From Eutypella sp. D-1 (lineage: Eukaryota; Ascomycota; Sordariomycetes; Xylariales; Diatrypaceae), in contig JAJTTP010000026.1 in NCBI GenBank assembly GCA_023313575.1, positions 248,001-312,000 on the forward strand: DNA of 64,000 nucleotides, given 5' to 3'. The position numbers and the translations under genes were made by a program. Below, in pieces: positions 44,684-56,054 of this stretch. The notes beneath the pieces were generated by a model. That model was not told where the DNA came from. It ran no database searches and saw only the letters and a program-made list of their open reading frames with translations. Numbering within the stretch: the first letter of the stretch is position 1; each line of letters opens with the position of its first letter.

Positions 44684-46745
44684 ATGTCGTCGTGGCTACT
44701 AGGATTTGTCGTACTGGCCTGCTCGACCGCGACGGCGCGATGGACAGCCGCCCCAGTTGTCGACCTCGGCTACGCACTATACCAAGGATATTACAGCTCA
44801 ACCTACGACCAGACCATTTACAAAGGGTATGGGCCGTCCCAGGCTTCGCGCGACTACCGGCACCGCTAACCGCGCCCCCAGGATCAGGTATGCGGCACCT
44901 CCCGTCGGCAAGCTACGATGGCAGTTGCCGCAGCCTCCGCCCGTCCACCGGGATGTGGTCATTCCGGCAACAGAGAACCCTCCGCCATGTCCCCAATCTG
45001 GATTCGCGCCAGGGTACGTATGGTACCGCCGGCATCGTGTTGGACATTGCTGATCCGAGAAGGACAGGAACACTGGACGGCGGCGGCGACGAAGACTGCC
45101 TGTTCCTGAATGTATTCACACCGGCCGACGCAGCAGACCTACCTGTGGTGGTTTGGATCCGTAAGTACAATTGCGTGTCCACATGGGAGCTTTGCGGCGG
45201 CCGGCTAATCCAGCCCTGGATAGACGGTGGAGGATATGGGATGGGAGGCGCGGCAATGCACGATTTCTCGGAGCAGATTTACAACAACGACAATGCCTAC
45301 ATTGCTGTCGTGATACAGTACCGGCTGGGCGCGTTCGGATTCCTGTCCTCGGCCGAGGTCGCGAGGTCCGGCGTGCCAAATGCTGGCATCCACGACATAT
45401 ACGCTGCACTTGTGTGGGTCCAGAAGTTCATCCGGCGGTTTGGCGGCGACCCTACACGGGTGACAATCTCCGGCATGTCTGCCGGTGCCGGCGCTGCTAT
45501 GCTGTTGGCGACGGCGAACGGCGGTAGCGACGGCGCTGGGCTGTTCCAAGGCATCATCGCCGCAAGCCCCTATCTCCCCACGCAATGGTAAGCAACTGCA
45601 TGATCTAGGAGGCGAACGAGAAGGACCCGCAAAACAACACTAACGCTTGGATCCGCCGCTTTCCCTCCCCGCCCAGGGATTACGACGACCGCCAGCCGTC
45701 CGAATCGTATTACCGCTTTGCCGCCCTGGCCGGCTGTCTCACCAACCAGACTGCCGCCAGCGGCTCCGTCTTCGACTGCCTGGTGTCGGCAGACTCAGCT
45801 ACGCTGCAGACCGCGAGCAACTACGTAAGCACGACGGGGCGGTACGGCCGCTGGGCCTTTACACCTGTCACCGATGGCGCGTTGATCCGCGAGCGGCCGT
45901 CAAGGCAGCTGCTGGGAGGAGGCAGACTGAACGGCATCCGCGTGCTGTCCTCGAACAATGCGAACGAGGGCCCGCTCTTCGTTCCGCACGACATCACGGA
46001 CGAGGTTTCTTTCCAGGCTTGGCTCCAAAGCAACTATCCGCTCCTGACAGGGCAGAACGTTTCTACGATCCTCGAAGCCTACGCACCCCCCGAGGGCGCG
46101 TCCGGCATTCTTGCCGACTCGGACGGGAGGGGTGCACCTTTCTCGACCACGAACTCGCAGTTCGCCGCGGGCTGGCAGCAAGCTGCGTTTAACCTGTACG
46201 CCGAGGTTACGTTTATCTGCCCGTCGTACTGGCTGGCCGACACATTTGCCCGTGTTCAGGATGGCCAATCTTGGCATCTTCAATACTCGGTTTCCCCGGG
46301 GCTGCACGGAGACGACATGGGCGCGGTGGCCGCAATGCCGGATGCATCGGCTGTGGGAACTAGCACTGCGCTCCGAACCGCGCTTCAGCAGATTTGGGGC
46401 AATTTCATCGTACACGGCGACCCAACCTTAACTGCGTGCCAAGTCGGCGCCGCCGAGGGTGGTGATGTTACGGCGGCAGGTAGGCTGGCCTGGAAGCCGT
46501 GGGGAGGCAAAGCGGGTCAGAATCTGATGCTCAACGTCAACATGACGGGTGGCGTGCCGGTCGCTACTTTCTCCACGGCGGTTCCTGGGGTACGTTTGCC
46601 CGTTACGAAGTACATGTCTGGTAATGACAGCTCGGCACTTCCTGTCGATGCCGCCTTTGAGATTGTCGAAGGGTCGGCGTGGGAAGGGGGGCGAGGCGAG
46701 CGATGTCGGCTCTGGGCTAGTCTTGGACCTTGGATCATGGAATGA
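44684..46745 (+). CDS. Secreted type-B carboxylesterase/lipase
   Basis: Alpha/beta-hydrolase that cleaves carboxylic esters, predicted to be secreted. Five exons, 44684-44826, 44882-45013, 45063-45160, 45224-45587 and 45677-46745, have consistent phases (2, 2, 1, 2) and give 601 residues, normal for the family. A signal peptide opens the protein (MSSWLLGFVVLACSTATARW). Family marks are GIRYAAPPVGKLRW, EDCLFLNVFTP and the oxyanion-hole HGGGYGMGG. The nucleophile elbow is GMSAG, where most relatives have GESAG. The catalytic His probably lies in LHGDDMGAV. Introns 1 and 3 have GCTAAC/GCTAAT branch points. Several N-glycosylation sites are present. The gene is intact. Confidence 0.9.
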
Positions 46746-47702
46746 GCAGCGGCGGACATCTGTATATTTGCACATGATCTGTACTTGTTCACATGATTCT
46801 GTTATCAAACGTCCCGACGTAGCATGATAGCGATACGCTATGATACGCCCCTTCGAAGTAGATGTATTTGACATAAGACAACCCTTGATTTATTCGTCCC
46901 TGCCTGTCCGCTAGTGCATGCCGCCCAGGTCCTGCCGGCAGTTATCAAGAAACTTCAAGTCCGTTATATCAAGTTATGCGAAGAAATACTTGTTTGATTA
47001 AGGGCCACTATTCGTTAGGTTCCGTAGTTAATACAAGCCTGGTCTAGTTAAAACTAGACGACACAGGCATATAGCCTGGGACATATATCGGCTACCCTTT
47101 ATATGATATAACCGCTTTTGTATATACCTGGCTTCTTCGTATTATAGGAAAACTTTCTTACGTGTTAAGGAAACATGTTGCGGGATTAAGTTCTCGGTCC
47201 TCACCCACGGTTTAATAGGTGGTCGTGCCGGTCACGCAGGCAACGTAGGTAACGTAGTTTAAAACAGAAAACGTCGTTCATAGATACTACGGAAGGTAGA
47301 CACAGCAGAACAGAAAACTTTCAGTTCCTGTTAGAAAGAATGCTATTAGTTGATAATAAAGAAACTTCGATTTACTCCATACTTTCGTTACCAGTTGGAG
47401 CCCCTGGGACGCTGCTGACTGCTATACCCAAACACCGTCTGGCCCAGGATATCGTACCGCTCTGGCCGACATGGCCCCTTCGGCGCTCCCGTTTTGCCCT
47501 TTAGGCCAGTGTTATCTCTTGCTCGTTCTGCGACGCGGCTACAAAGCGGATCATCTATCAGTCCGATGAGCATCGCGGCGGACCAGGGGCCCTAGGCTGC
47601 TAACGAGTATAAAAGGGGCTCTGCTCCCCTTTGACCCAACGACTGCTTTCTCCCCTCTTCTTTATTTTCGGAAAACCATCTTGCACTTCGAAGCAGCTTA
47701 CC
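46746..47702. other. Spacer with AT-rich stretch
   Basis: No gene is seen. A strong TATA box for the next gene is listed separately. Confidence 0.5.
47608..47615 (+). promoter_or_regulatory. TATA box of the 47703 gene
   Basis: TATAAAAG, 95 bp before the preferred ATG at 47703. This spacing puts the transcription start at about 47640, after the alternative in-frame codon at 47631, so it supports the later start. Confidence 0.6.
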
Positions 47703-48566
47703 ATGGATTCCTTATGCTACGGCCTCCTTTACCCTTTCGACCTTGGCTTTGACTCCAGCCAAAGCGAATGGGGCCATGGCACAGCTGCCCAGCCGGACGA
47801 GGTGAAACCTCCAGCCCCCCAACTCGATGCTCCCTTCGTCTACCAAGACTGCCTTCCTGTCCAGGGTCGCCAGAACGAGCTTTTCCTACGGTATCCCACC
47901 ATGCAGGATGATAGCCAGTACTTTGGACCCATCCATCAAGCGACGATGCGATTACTACAGGTTCTGTGCCAGGAAGAACGGCAAGAACCCGGCGACCGGC
48001 CAGCCAGTGGACAGCCAACCACACCTGTTTCGTTTCGTAGCGCACCACCACAACCATTGTTAAAGCCGGCTTCGCAACACCGGAGGATGGGAAGCGAATA
48101 TTATCCCGCGCCTAGTACCACCGCAGATATCACCGCAGGTTGGGCAAAACCAGAGAAAACGGCTGAAGATGACACTTCCACCACGTCGCTGTCGAACCAG
48201 CCTCGACGCCAGAAGGCTGCCTCTAGGAGGTGGCGCAATGTGTACGTCCGGCTAGAGAGGGTGATCTATCGAATGGATGACGAGGGGGCTGATTTCAATT
48301 GGGATCGGCACTGCAGCAGATGGGTTAACGAGGAAGGAACCCCCTGGGACAAGGACGACTTGGCCTGTTATGTGCTGAGTGGCATTCCCGTCTTCGCAGT
48401 AGTTGTCCGGCCACGCGGAGACGGATTCCCCGTCGAGCTCTCGTGGGACCAAGAGACCAACACATTCCAAGGGGTCGATGCGATGTGCGGGAAAACGATG
48501 CAGGTTGGCGATGCGGAATTGGGAAGCCTGCTGGAGGACCCCAACCAGAGCGTAATTATTCCATGA
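47703..48566 (+). CDS. Hypothetical protein
   Basis: Single exon, 287 residues (MDSLCYGLLYPFDLGF). The N-terminal two thirds is Pro/Gln/Ser-rich and disordered. The C-terminal part (about 165-287) looks folded and contains RRWRNVYVRLERVIYRMDDEG and DKDDLACYVLSGIPVFAVVVR. No signal peptide or membrane helix is present. Codon structure is good and a clear TATA box precedes it. I do not recognise the family; it resembles regulatory or accessory proteins in overall layout only. Confidence 0.6.
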   Translation: MDSLCYGLLYPFDLGFDSSQSEWGHGTAAQPDEVKPPAPQLDAPFVYQDCLPVQGRQNELFLRYPTMQDDSQYFGPIHQATMRLLQVLCQEERQEPGDRPASGQPTTPVSFRSAPPQPLLKPASQHRRMGSEYYPAPSTTADITAGWAKPEKTAEDDTSTTSLSNQPRRQKAASRRWRNVYVRLERVIYRMDDEGADFNWDRHCSRWVNEEGTPWDKDDLACYVLSGIPVFAVVVRPRGDGFPVELSWDQETNTFQGVDAMCGKTMQVGDAELGSLLEDPNQSVIIP

Positions 48567-48926
48567 CCACTCCCGTGTATTATCTCTGTTTCTGGAAACT
48601 TTGCTGCCTCCCTGTACTATTTCATAAGGGTGTCGAGGCGGCGTTATTGTATAGTGTGCGGTCCTTCGTTTTGGCCTTAGGTTTATGGTGGAATGTCATA
48701 TTTGCCTATTTCTTACGGTATATAATAGTTATTCTGAAGCGTACCATGTTATATATAATGGTTTCCACTGAGCACTATGAAAAGAATGAAGGGGCGGGGC
48801 GGCCCAAATGGGAAATAAGGGGTGTAAATGCAAACTCTGTTTACCCGTTGTCAATCTAAATCCAACCGAGGCACCACGCACGATCTGGGACCTGGCACCT
48901 TGTGTCGGTCTGCCTAGCAGTAAGGA
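48567..48926. other. Convergent 3' spacer
   Basis: Between the 3' ends of two convergent unknown genes. AT-rich, nothing recognised. Confidence 0.5.
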
Positions 48927-49994
48927 TCAAGCTGCCATGTGCTCGAGATCAACCTCAACATACTTCCGTTTTCTAGGAACCAGAGAGCCCTGCCTGCTTT
49001 CTTCCGCCTTGTCTGTGAATGGCTGAGTCTTGCTATTCTCTGGCGGCGGCGATATGCCGAGAACATCCCCCGTCTCGTGAGACGTGCTTCTGGGGCGCCC
49101 GTGCTCCACATTACGGCACTCTTCTTGGAGGATCTGATCGAGCGACAGGTATGGAATGGAGTGGTGTCCATCAACCCCATTGTCGGGATAGTCTGCGTCC
49201 CCGAGTAGCAAGTCCTGCGGATCCAACGTGGCCGTATTCGCTGCCCACCGAACAATGTCACTGTACTCGTCGGCTTGCAGCAGCGGTATCTGGGAGATGG
49301 GATACGGCTCCTCGCTACTGTCGCCATCCTCACTCTCGTGGCCGTCGGGTCGCGCCCCGAGATCCCACGCCGCATCTGGCTCGCTCTCCAGTACGGGGGA
49401 GAGTTCGCCACTCTCCCAAACTCCGGAAGCGGCTACGGGAATGGCCACTTCGTGGTCGCCAGGGCCCGTGGGAACGTCGGAGTCAGGCTGATCTTCGGAA
49501 TCGCCGAGGGAGATCCCGCTGTCACTTGCGTACGACGACGCTTCGTCGGCGAGAATAGTTAGGGGATCTCCCAGATTCCCCTCTGCGGCAGCTCGCGCGG
49601 CATGCGACCCAAGGTACCCAATCCGCACTTGCTTCGGGATCATGTAGGTGCACAGGACGAACGATTCCATGAACTGTCTGTCCATCGATGGCCAACCCTC
49701 CATGTCGTACCGCAGCTTCTCTTGTAGGACAGCATTCCAGGCTCCCAGTAAGGACTCGATCTGATCCTTAACCCCGTAATAAAACTCGGCGTCAAGGTCG
49801 AGCTGATTCTGGAAGATTCTCGATATGTCGTGCTGGTGAAGGATGCGATCGAAATACGCGAGGTCGTGCGTATCGAACAGGGTATCTGTTGCCGTCACAG
49901 GTCGGCCAGCGCCCGTCTCGATAGAATATCTCCTTCGGTAGTAATCTCCGAACCTCACGATCGTCTCGTGGATGTTCCCGGGATTGACTGCCAT
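48927..49994 (-). CDS. Hypothetical acidic protein with basic C-terminus
   Basis: Single exon of 355 residues from the ATG at 49994. The N-terminal 150 residues are helical (…DLAYFDRILHQHDISRIFQNQ…). The middle 130 are highly acidic and Ser/Asp-rich. The C-terminus holds a basic motif PRKRKYVEVD that could be a nuclear signal. A TATAAG-like box lies about 90 bp upstream. The family is not recognised. Transcriptional or chromatin function is only a guess from composition. Confidence 0.6.
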   Translation of the reverse strand: MAVNPGNIHETIVRFGDYYRRRYSIETGAGRPVTATDTLFDTHDLAYFDRILHQHDISRIFQNQLDLDAEFYYGVKDQIESLLGAWNAVLQEKLRYDMEGWPSMDRQFMESFVLCTYMIPKQVRIGYLGSHAARAAAEGNLGDPLTILADEASSYASDSGISLGDSEDQPDSDVPTGPGDHEVAIPVAASGVWESGELSPVLESEPDAAWDLGARPDGHESEDGDSSEEPYPISQIPLLQADEYSDIVRWAANTATLDPQDLLLGDADYPDNGVDGHHSIPYLSLDQILQEECRNVEHGRPRSTSHETGDVLGISPPPENSKTQPFTDKAEESRQGSLVPRKRKYVEVDLEHMAA

Positions 49995-50411
49995 GTCTTA
50001 CAAAGAGAAGCCGGCTACCGGACGTTTTGGAAGATCGAGTAGTGCTGTGACGAAGGAAATGATACCGCACGCCTCGGATCTTATACGATATTCCCCGTAC
50101 TACGAGCTTCCGAAAGCGTGGTCACTGGGACCCGAAGCCTGGTTCTGGCTTGGGAAGCGAATCCCCGTGGCCCGGATCCAGTTTGCTGGTTTCCGGTCCA
50201 GGAGGGCGGTAGTATCCATGATCATCCGGAGTTCTGCGTGGATAAGACTAGTTGAACGCCCGAGCTATCTGCGTTCCGTCTTGAATCTGCTTATATATTC
50301 CCCTATGGTGCGGTGTGTAATATGGTTGTAAGCCGCATAATCTGTACACAGCCTGTTTCGCACCGGTGCTTCAATACGGAGCCCCGTGCACTGAACCCCC
50401 GCAACATTACG
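49995..50411. other. Divergent promoter region
   Basis: Separates the minus-strand gene above from the MADS-like gene. It contains TATA-like sequences for both directions (about 50083 minus, about 50292 plus). Confidence 0.4.
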
Positions 50412-50663
50412 ATGCCCATGTCGGAGCCCCAAAAGGCTCCGTTCAACCAAGCGCGAAAACGCCAAAACACCAAGATATCGAAGCGGAAGCACACTTTATT
50501 CAAAAAGACCCACAGCTTCCACGAGGACTGCGGGTTCGAAGTGTACCTGCTTCTACGGAAGGGGTATCGATCGTATGTCTACAACTCTAGACGGGAAGCA
50601 CCGCCGCCGCACGCTGAAATTGTAAGTGCAGAGCAGAACTTTGTTACTGCCCCGGCGAACTAA
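50412..50663 (+). CDS. Single-domain MADS/SRF-like protein
   Basis: 83 residues from the ATG at 50412. The central part has the basic helix and strand pattern of a minimal MADS box: RQNTKISKRKHTLFKK, a hydrophilic turn, then CGFEVYLLLRKGYRSYVY. This corresponds to the DNA-contacting helix plus the first strand of an SRF-type domain, shortened as in many stand-alone fungal MADS-like proteins. There is no K-box or activation domain. It may bind DNA or dimerise with a full-length MADS factor. The call rests on motif pattern only. Confidence 0.65.
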   Translation: MPMSEPQKAPFNQARKRQNTKISKRKHTLFKKTHSFHEDCGFEVYLLLRKGYRSYVYNSRREAPPPHAEIVSAEQNFVTAPAN

Positions 50664-51657
50664 CTACGTATTAGATAAAAAGTTACCCACTGCCAACGAT
50701 TTACAGGCCAAGGAGCCATAGAGACTATACGAAAGATGATGGGGAAGAACGGGATATAAATAGTTAGCCGGGGGTCATCGCATTCCGGAGATCACTCTAT
50801 TCTGGGCTAGGAGAGCAAGGGATACTCGAGCCAAAAATAAGCACAATAAGGCCGGAGGGCACTGGAGCAAGCGGCACGCAGTAGTATTATGATTATTATT
50901 TTCATGATCTTCACATGTCCGGATTTCCTGCGTGATCACTTCGGCAGACACCAGACCATAATGGCCTAGCCAATAAAAATGCCCCTACTATAAGAGAACC
51001 ATTAGGAACAATATAATTACGCTTGTTACCGTTTCCGCTTCTGCTTACTTTGTACCGTACGCACCGCGATCTCGCTCATCCCTTTGTAGGACATGCTAAG
51101 TAGGGCCGTTAAATGGCAGGTCCTAATGCCGAACTCTTCCCGTTTGATAGGACGCCGTATTGCAACTGGCAGCGAGCTTTCGTCCAAACAGAACCGTCCC
51201 GTAGAAGGCGTACGTGTAGGGTATATAAATCAGGGCTTAAACTCTTATGTTGTAATCTATTTAAGGTGAAGCCACCCCGCTTAGGCGGAGGGATACTGGG
51301 TACGGGGATCAGCAGCGCACAGGAAGCAAGGGTTACAATGCAAGGTATAAATAAAGCACTAGTATACCGACGCAGTGGCTTCTTCCCGGATACCTTCGGC
51401 AAAGGCACGGAAGAAGGGCGGCATCTATAGGTCTTATGGTTTCCAGCTGTTGCTATAAACAAAATAGACAAACATTACGTAACAAGGGCACCTGCAACAT
51501 TGAACATGATGTAACGGGGAAGCAACCTTAGATTCAAGTGCAATTCCCCGACTTGGCATAGCCTAACACGGGACTGAACTGGCGAAACGGGTTAACGAAG
51601 AAAACACCCCGCATATACAAACACAGCCGGTATGCCCCTCAAAATGTAACTGGTCTA
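50664..51657. other. Spacer, no gene supported
   Basis: Opposed open frames at 51109-51471 and 51113-51430 overlap each other and have no signals. A TATAAATA sequence near 50756 has no good frame behind it. Confidence 0.4.
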
Positions 51658-52734
51658 TCACGGAACGACGGTAAGAGTGGTCGTATAGAACGCCGTCACG
51701 GTCTGTATCAGTGTAAGAATGGGACTTTAAGTAAGAAGACACTCCGGCGGTTTGCCGAGCTGACCTGTGTAATCGCGAACGGGTCGCCGCCCGGCCCGTT
51801 CGCGGGTGATTGGCCTGCGCTTGTTTCGCCAGAGGTGGCGACTTGTGTTGGGGCTCGATTGTCGGGTGACTGGGTGACGGCGGCCTCATTGATCGATACT
51901 GAAGATTCTTGGACTGTCGAAACACTGCCCTGCGGCTGAGTCGATGCAATGCCGCTTGGGGGCGACGTCGACGGGAATGTCCAGTTGCCCCCCGCATCTC
52001 TAGTCGAGGGCTGGCTCTCGGCCTGGCGTATGAAGGTCGACGCAGGACCGATCCCTGCGCTCGTGGTGCTAGAGCGTGAAAGGCTACCCGTAGAGAGGAC
52101 CGTCGCCGTCAGCGTCCTATTCAAGGCCGTCCTGGGCCCCGAAACGGCCGGCGGCCTGCGAGTTGCACAGGACGTATGGGTGCTCTCAGCACTAGCCGCG
52201 AGCGCCTCCTCTACACCGTCTGGCGTCGAACACCGGACCAGACCTGACCGTTCGGCATCCTCCGAAGAAAGGGATCCGGTCCCATTAGAGATCTCGCCGC
52301 GAAAGCAAGAGGAATGTCCTGCACAGGTCCTGGGCCGCGTTAGATACCCAGTAACAGACAAGTCAGAAATACTGACCAGATAATGTTGGCCCCTCCGTTT
52401 GGCGAGACGCGAGGCACCGTGAAGCTCATGATCGCTAAGCCTGAACAGCGCTGAGCAGGGAAGGAATACGTGATTGGAGTGAACGCGGGATCCGCGAATT
52501 CGACAAGCGCGCGGCAGTCTTGCCCGAACGGGTCATCATACCTAACAATACAATTGTTATTTATAGAAAAGCAACAAGAATACCCATTATCAAAGGTGGC
52601 TGCTCTTACGTCGCCGATACTTCCGTGGTGCCTGCCACTAGCTGCAACGATGGACCTGCGGTGCAGATCAGAGGGTCGGCCCCATAAGCCCAGCCGAGGC
52701 CCAACATCATAACGAATGCAGTTATGGTCGCCAT
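51658..52734 (-). CDS. Secreted Cys-containing, Ser/Thr-rich protein
   Basis: Four exons (52734-52610, 52541-52377, 52329-51765 and 51702-51658; phases 2, 2 and 0) give 299 residues. A signal peptide opens the protein (MATITAFVMMLGLGWAYG). The next 110 residues hold a Cys-rich domain, with Cys in LICTAG, DCRAL, QRCSG, WTCAG, SCFRG, VRCST and SCATRR. A long Ser/Thr/Pro-rich stretch follows, typical of O-glycosylated wall or surface proteins. The last exon adds TVTAFYTTTLTVVP and ends without a clear membrane or GPI-anchor tail. Two introns use GTCAG donors. Function unknown; a cell-surface or host-facing role is inference. Confidence 0.7.
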
Positions 52735-53047
52735 TTTAATGAATATATCCGTTGGTTTCCTTTTTGGAAAAAGTCTTACCCCTTTCTCGTAAGCCGTTGG
52801 AATGTCTTGTCGGTAAAGGGGCGTGGGATGCATTTTAAATAGAAAGCCAAGTCAAACACGAACCGAGTCCCGGATGCTGGCTGCGGCCGGCTTCAGGGAT
52901 ATGGTCTCCCATGTACGAATCTGACTCGGCATCCCTTCAGGGAGGCTCATCTCCGTGGCGCATATAAAGCCGAACGCGACTGTCTATTCGCGAGTGCATG
53001 TATGAACATCGAGTAAGCTCCTCTATTGATTAGATTCAGACCCAGTT
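52735..53047. promoter_or_regulatory. Bidirectional promoter
   Basis: 313 bp between two divergent genes. It has a TATAAA box at 52963-52968 (about 80 bp before the plus-strand ATG) and a TTTAAA-type box near 52840 for the minus-strand gene. Confidence 0.5.
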
Positions 53048-53532
53048 ATGATGGATGCGCTGCCTGATACTCTTTTTCAAACCTGGCCCGATACCTGGGA
53101 CTTGGGTGCGCTTCCAAGTAACGAGACGGACGCCCATGCTTCTTCGGAGCCCCTGGATTCAGGATGCTTTCCCATAGCAGACACGCATACCACCAGCAAC
53201 GGGGCCACAGACGGGACCACGGACGGGGATATCAGAAGGTAACGTACCCTTGTGGAAACCAGCCGGCTATGTACTAAATCCAGGCCAGTCTCCTTATTAT
53301 GGTGTGTGCGCGCCTCGACAAGATAGAATCGGGTATGGAGAAGATGGACGAGAGCGCGCAGGAAATCAGAGGAATAGCACTACAGGGGTGCAGCGGCGTA
53401 GAGGAGGCGATGAGGGTCTCACAGCAGGTTCGGGACTCGGTGGAAAAATTAAGACAAAGCTTGAGTACGTTTTCTCGAACTCTCTTCGACATCCTAAAGG
53501 ATGGGATAGACGATGGGGGGGCTAGCAAGTGA
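53048..53532 (+). CDS. Small coiled-coil protein
   Basis: Exons 53048-53238 and 53289-53532 join in phase 2 (GTAACG donor, CTAAAT branch, GGCCAG acceptor), giving 144 residues. The first half is acidic and Thr-rich. The second is a heptad-like helix (ARLDKIESGMEKMDESAQEI…, RVSQQVRDSVEKLRQSLSTF). It shares size and plan, though not obvious sequence, with the protein at 62452-62934. The family is not recognised. Confidence 0.6.
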
Positions 53533-53688
53533 GGAGGCAACACGCCAGCTTGAGGGGTGCAGGGCAGCCCGGATCCTGGGTGTGTTGTAGCAGCAGCTCT
53601 GTAATTCTACACTTAGTTCATTATAAATAAAAGGCGAAGCTTTTGATCAGACTATAATTGATTTGCGCATGCGGGCCACGACGCACCC

Positions 53689-54267
53689 ATGGGAAACAGG
53701 TGTATTGAGTACCTGCAAGGCCTTTGGGCCGGTCTCCGCTCCGCCGCCCCTGTCCAAGAACCGTCCCAGGTGCTGCAGAAATGGCCGGCGGCCGAGAGAC
53801 CAGCCTACAGCCCGGCTACGTGGCCCGACGAGGAGTGTAGCCCGCGACTCGAAGATAAGCTCCTGCCTCCCTTGCCGGTGTTAGGTGTGAGCCCGCCATT
53901 GCCGTTGGCGCAACGGCGCCCGCTGCGTGTTGCGCCGCCTGCTGAGAGGACCTGGCATCGCATAAAGAGCTGGTCAGAGGATCAGATCGACTTCCTGCAA
54001 GAGGAGAACAAGCGGTTGCGATATCAAATTTCGAGACAAAATAGGGCGGAATCTGAAAGCCGCGAGGCCGTGGCCTTGTTGCAACGGCAAAACGCCTGTT
54101 ACCTGAACGAGATCCACCGGCAGAGCGAGAAAGTAGCGGAGCTAGCCGAGTCCGTCGCGGCCGTATTCCAGGAGTTCAAGGACCAGGAATGGGGGGCATC
54201 CAAGAAGCAGCAAACGGACGTCGGGCCCACCATCGACGAGATTATCCACATCTACAGCGACCTGTAA
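53689..54267 (+). CDS. Coiled-coil protein with possible N-myristoylation
   Basis: Single exon, 192 residues. It starts MGNRCIEYL; Gly2 followed by Cys5 is a possible myristoyl/palmitoyl anchor, although Cys at position 5 or 6 is not the Ser usually preferred. A Pro-rich segment (about 45-85) leads into a long coiled coil (QIDFLQEENKRLRYQISRQN… to about 165). No known domain is seen. A role as a membrane-tethered scaffold is inferred only from these features. Confidence 0.6.
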   Translation: MGNRCIEYLQGLWAGLRSAAPVQEPSQVLQKWPAAERPAYSPATWPDEECSPRLEDKLLPPLPVLGVSPPLPLAQRRPLRVAPPAERTWHRIKSWSEDQIDFLQEENKRLRYQISRQNRAESESREAVALLQRQNACYLNEIHRQSEKVAELAESVAAVFQEFKDQEWGASKKQQTDVGPTIDEIIHIYSDL

Positions 54268-56054
54268 ATAGGCACTCGTATACCGCGATCCCGGCTTCAG
54301 CCCGTGTGCCCGTGTATGGGTACCATCCGAGCGATGGGCTAGGGTCGTGCTGTCAAGTGGTTTGCCTATATAATCGGCGGACTGCATCGGACCGGTCTTT
54401 TTGGTTGCATTTGGTCTATATACAGTAAGCCCGTTTATGTTCTAATAGGCCTGGCTACATTTATACTTCCGTCCTCCTTGGAAAGCTCTACCGACGCGAT
54501 GAACTTTCACAAGCTCGTTTCTCTCTTTGGCGTGGCGTCTATTGTGAATGCGCTCTTGTACGTTGTCCTATTTATTATGAAGACTGAGACTGATGAGACG
54601 TAACAGCGAGCATTCCAGAAAGTCAGCAGGCAGGGGCCCTAGTCGTCGGCGGTCGCGCAGGCATTACCAGTAAATTCTGTTTTGCTACGGCGTGGTGGTA
54701 CGTGGACCGAGGCGTGTTGGGATCTGGGTGCTTCCTCTCCTTTATTTGCTGCGCCCGGAATTCGGCCATAAGGGTCGTTTGATACTTGTATTATTCTATC
54801 ATAGATCTTAACGGTCGACTATCCTTGTTATCCACTACGTATAACGTGAAAAGTGAAGATGATTGATAGTAAGATCCTACTCGTTTGTGGTAAGGCTTTA
54901 AGATTGCGGCGCTGTAGCCCTGAAAGTGGCTTGAGAATACCCTGCACTTAGGGCTTTTTAACTAGACGGCAGGAAAATATCCATGTGCCCTATCTCAGTG
55001 GACTGTTGACTAGCCCCTATTCCTTTCAGCGGAGTATCCACTAGCCCTTATTTTTGTGGATTATTCCAATTTATGCCACTTCAACCTTCGAGATGGATAT
55101 AGTATTAAACTCCCGGCTGGAGGATACGAAGCTAGTATTATACCATTGCCGTTTATATACTTATGTTATATTTAGTCGGCCTTCTTAATGCGGCGTTTAT
55201 TTGAGCGGTGCTTTCGCTAAGAACTAGTCTATTCTCTATTACTTTTCCGGTTGTTTTTAATACCGGTGAAGCTAAATCAAATTATTATCATTGTATACCT
55301 ATGTTGTTATCGTGGATATTGTTTAATGCCTAGGGAGCGGCAACTACTGTAGCTCCTTCAGAAAAACATTGTTCAGCCATAAAGGGCGCGCTAGGCTGGG
55401 ATGTATATTCTATAACAAGGTAGACACTTATCCGGCAACCTAAGCTTATAAGTATATTGCCGAAGACGATCGGGGCAATAAGGTTGATCATTATACATTG
55501 GTTCCGCTATTTGCACAGAAAAAGCCAAAGGTCTTAAATAACGTCTTCAAGAAACGGGTAGGCGTTAGGTCTTTGCGTAATTATATATATATATATTACA
55601 CCCGGGAATGGATGTGCCAAAACATCCGACGATGACCAAGATATCTACAAAACAGCGTCAGACGTTCCGCTGCAGAGCAGTTTCTCCCAATGCGATAGGA
55701 TAGATTGGATTGATATGCTGTAGTACTTGGTATATCCAGCTCGTTCTTCCAACTTTCTCCCTTTCGATACGTAGTGGTCTTCCTTATCAGGCGAGTATAG
55801 CCGCATTGGATCGACACGGCTGTAAGTGTAGCGAACAAACGAGATAAGTCAGATATCTGTACCAACTCAGTTGTGCGAATTCGGAACATCTCAAAATCAG
55901 CCTTGCCCCTTGGCACTTGATCCTCTCATCTCTGTTTTCTGCCTAGGCTGACCTTAGGAACCAGTAGCTTTTTCTTGGCCACAAGAACGTTCGACTCCGA
56001 TCTACGTGATCCACGTTACATAGTATCCACCATCTAACCTTCCTGATACATCCA
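54268..56054. other. AT-rich spacer with a possible microprotein
   Basis: No large gene. A 34-codon frame is listed separately. A minus-strand frame of 106 codons at 55596-55916 has fair composition but no splice link to the DUF3723 gene. Near-duplicate phrases GACTAGCCCCTATT and CACTAGCCCTTATT occur around 55008-55051. Confidence 0.4.
54499..54603 (+). CDS. Possible 34-residue membrane microprotein
   Basis: ATG at 54499, stop TAA at 54601. One hydrophobic helix (VSLFGVASIVNALLYVVLFI) is flanked by a short basic N-terminus and an acidic C-terminus. A TATATAAT box lies about 135 bp upstream. It could be a true small gene or chance; the frame is short. Confidence 0.3.
   Translation: MNFHKLVSLFGVASIVNALLYVVLFIMKTETDET

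Noticed and set aside
55596..55916. 106-codon minus-strand frame as a last exon of the DUF3723 gene
   Set aside because: No donor/acceptor pair keeps phase with the DUF3723 frame, which has its own stop at 56055.
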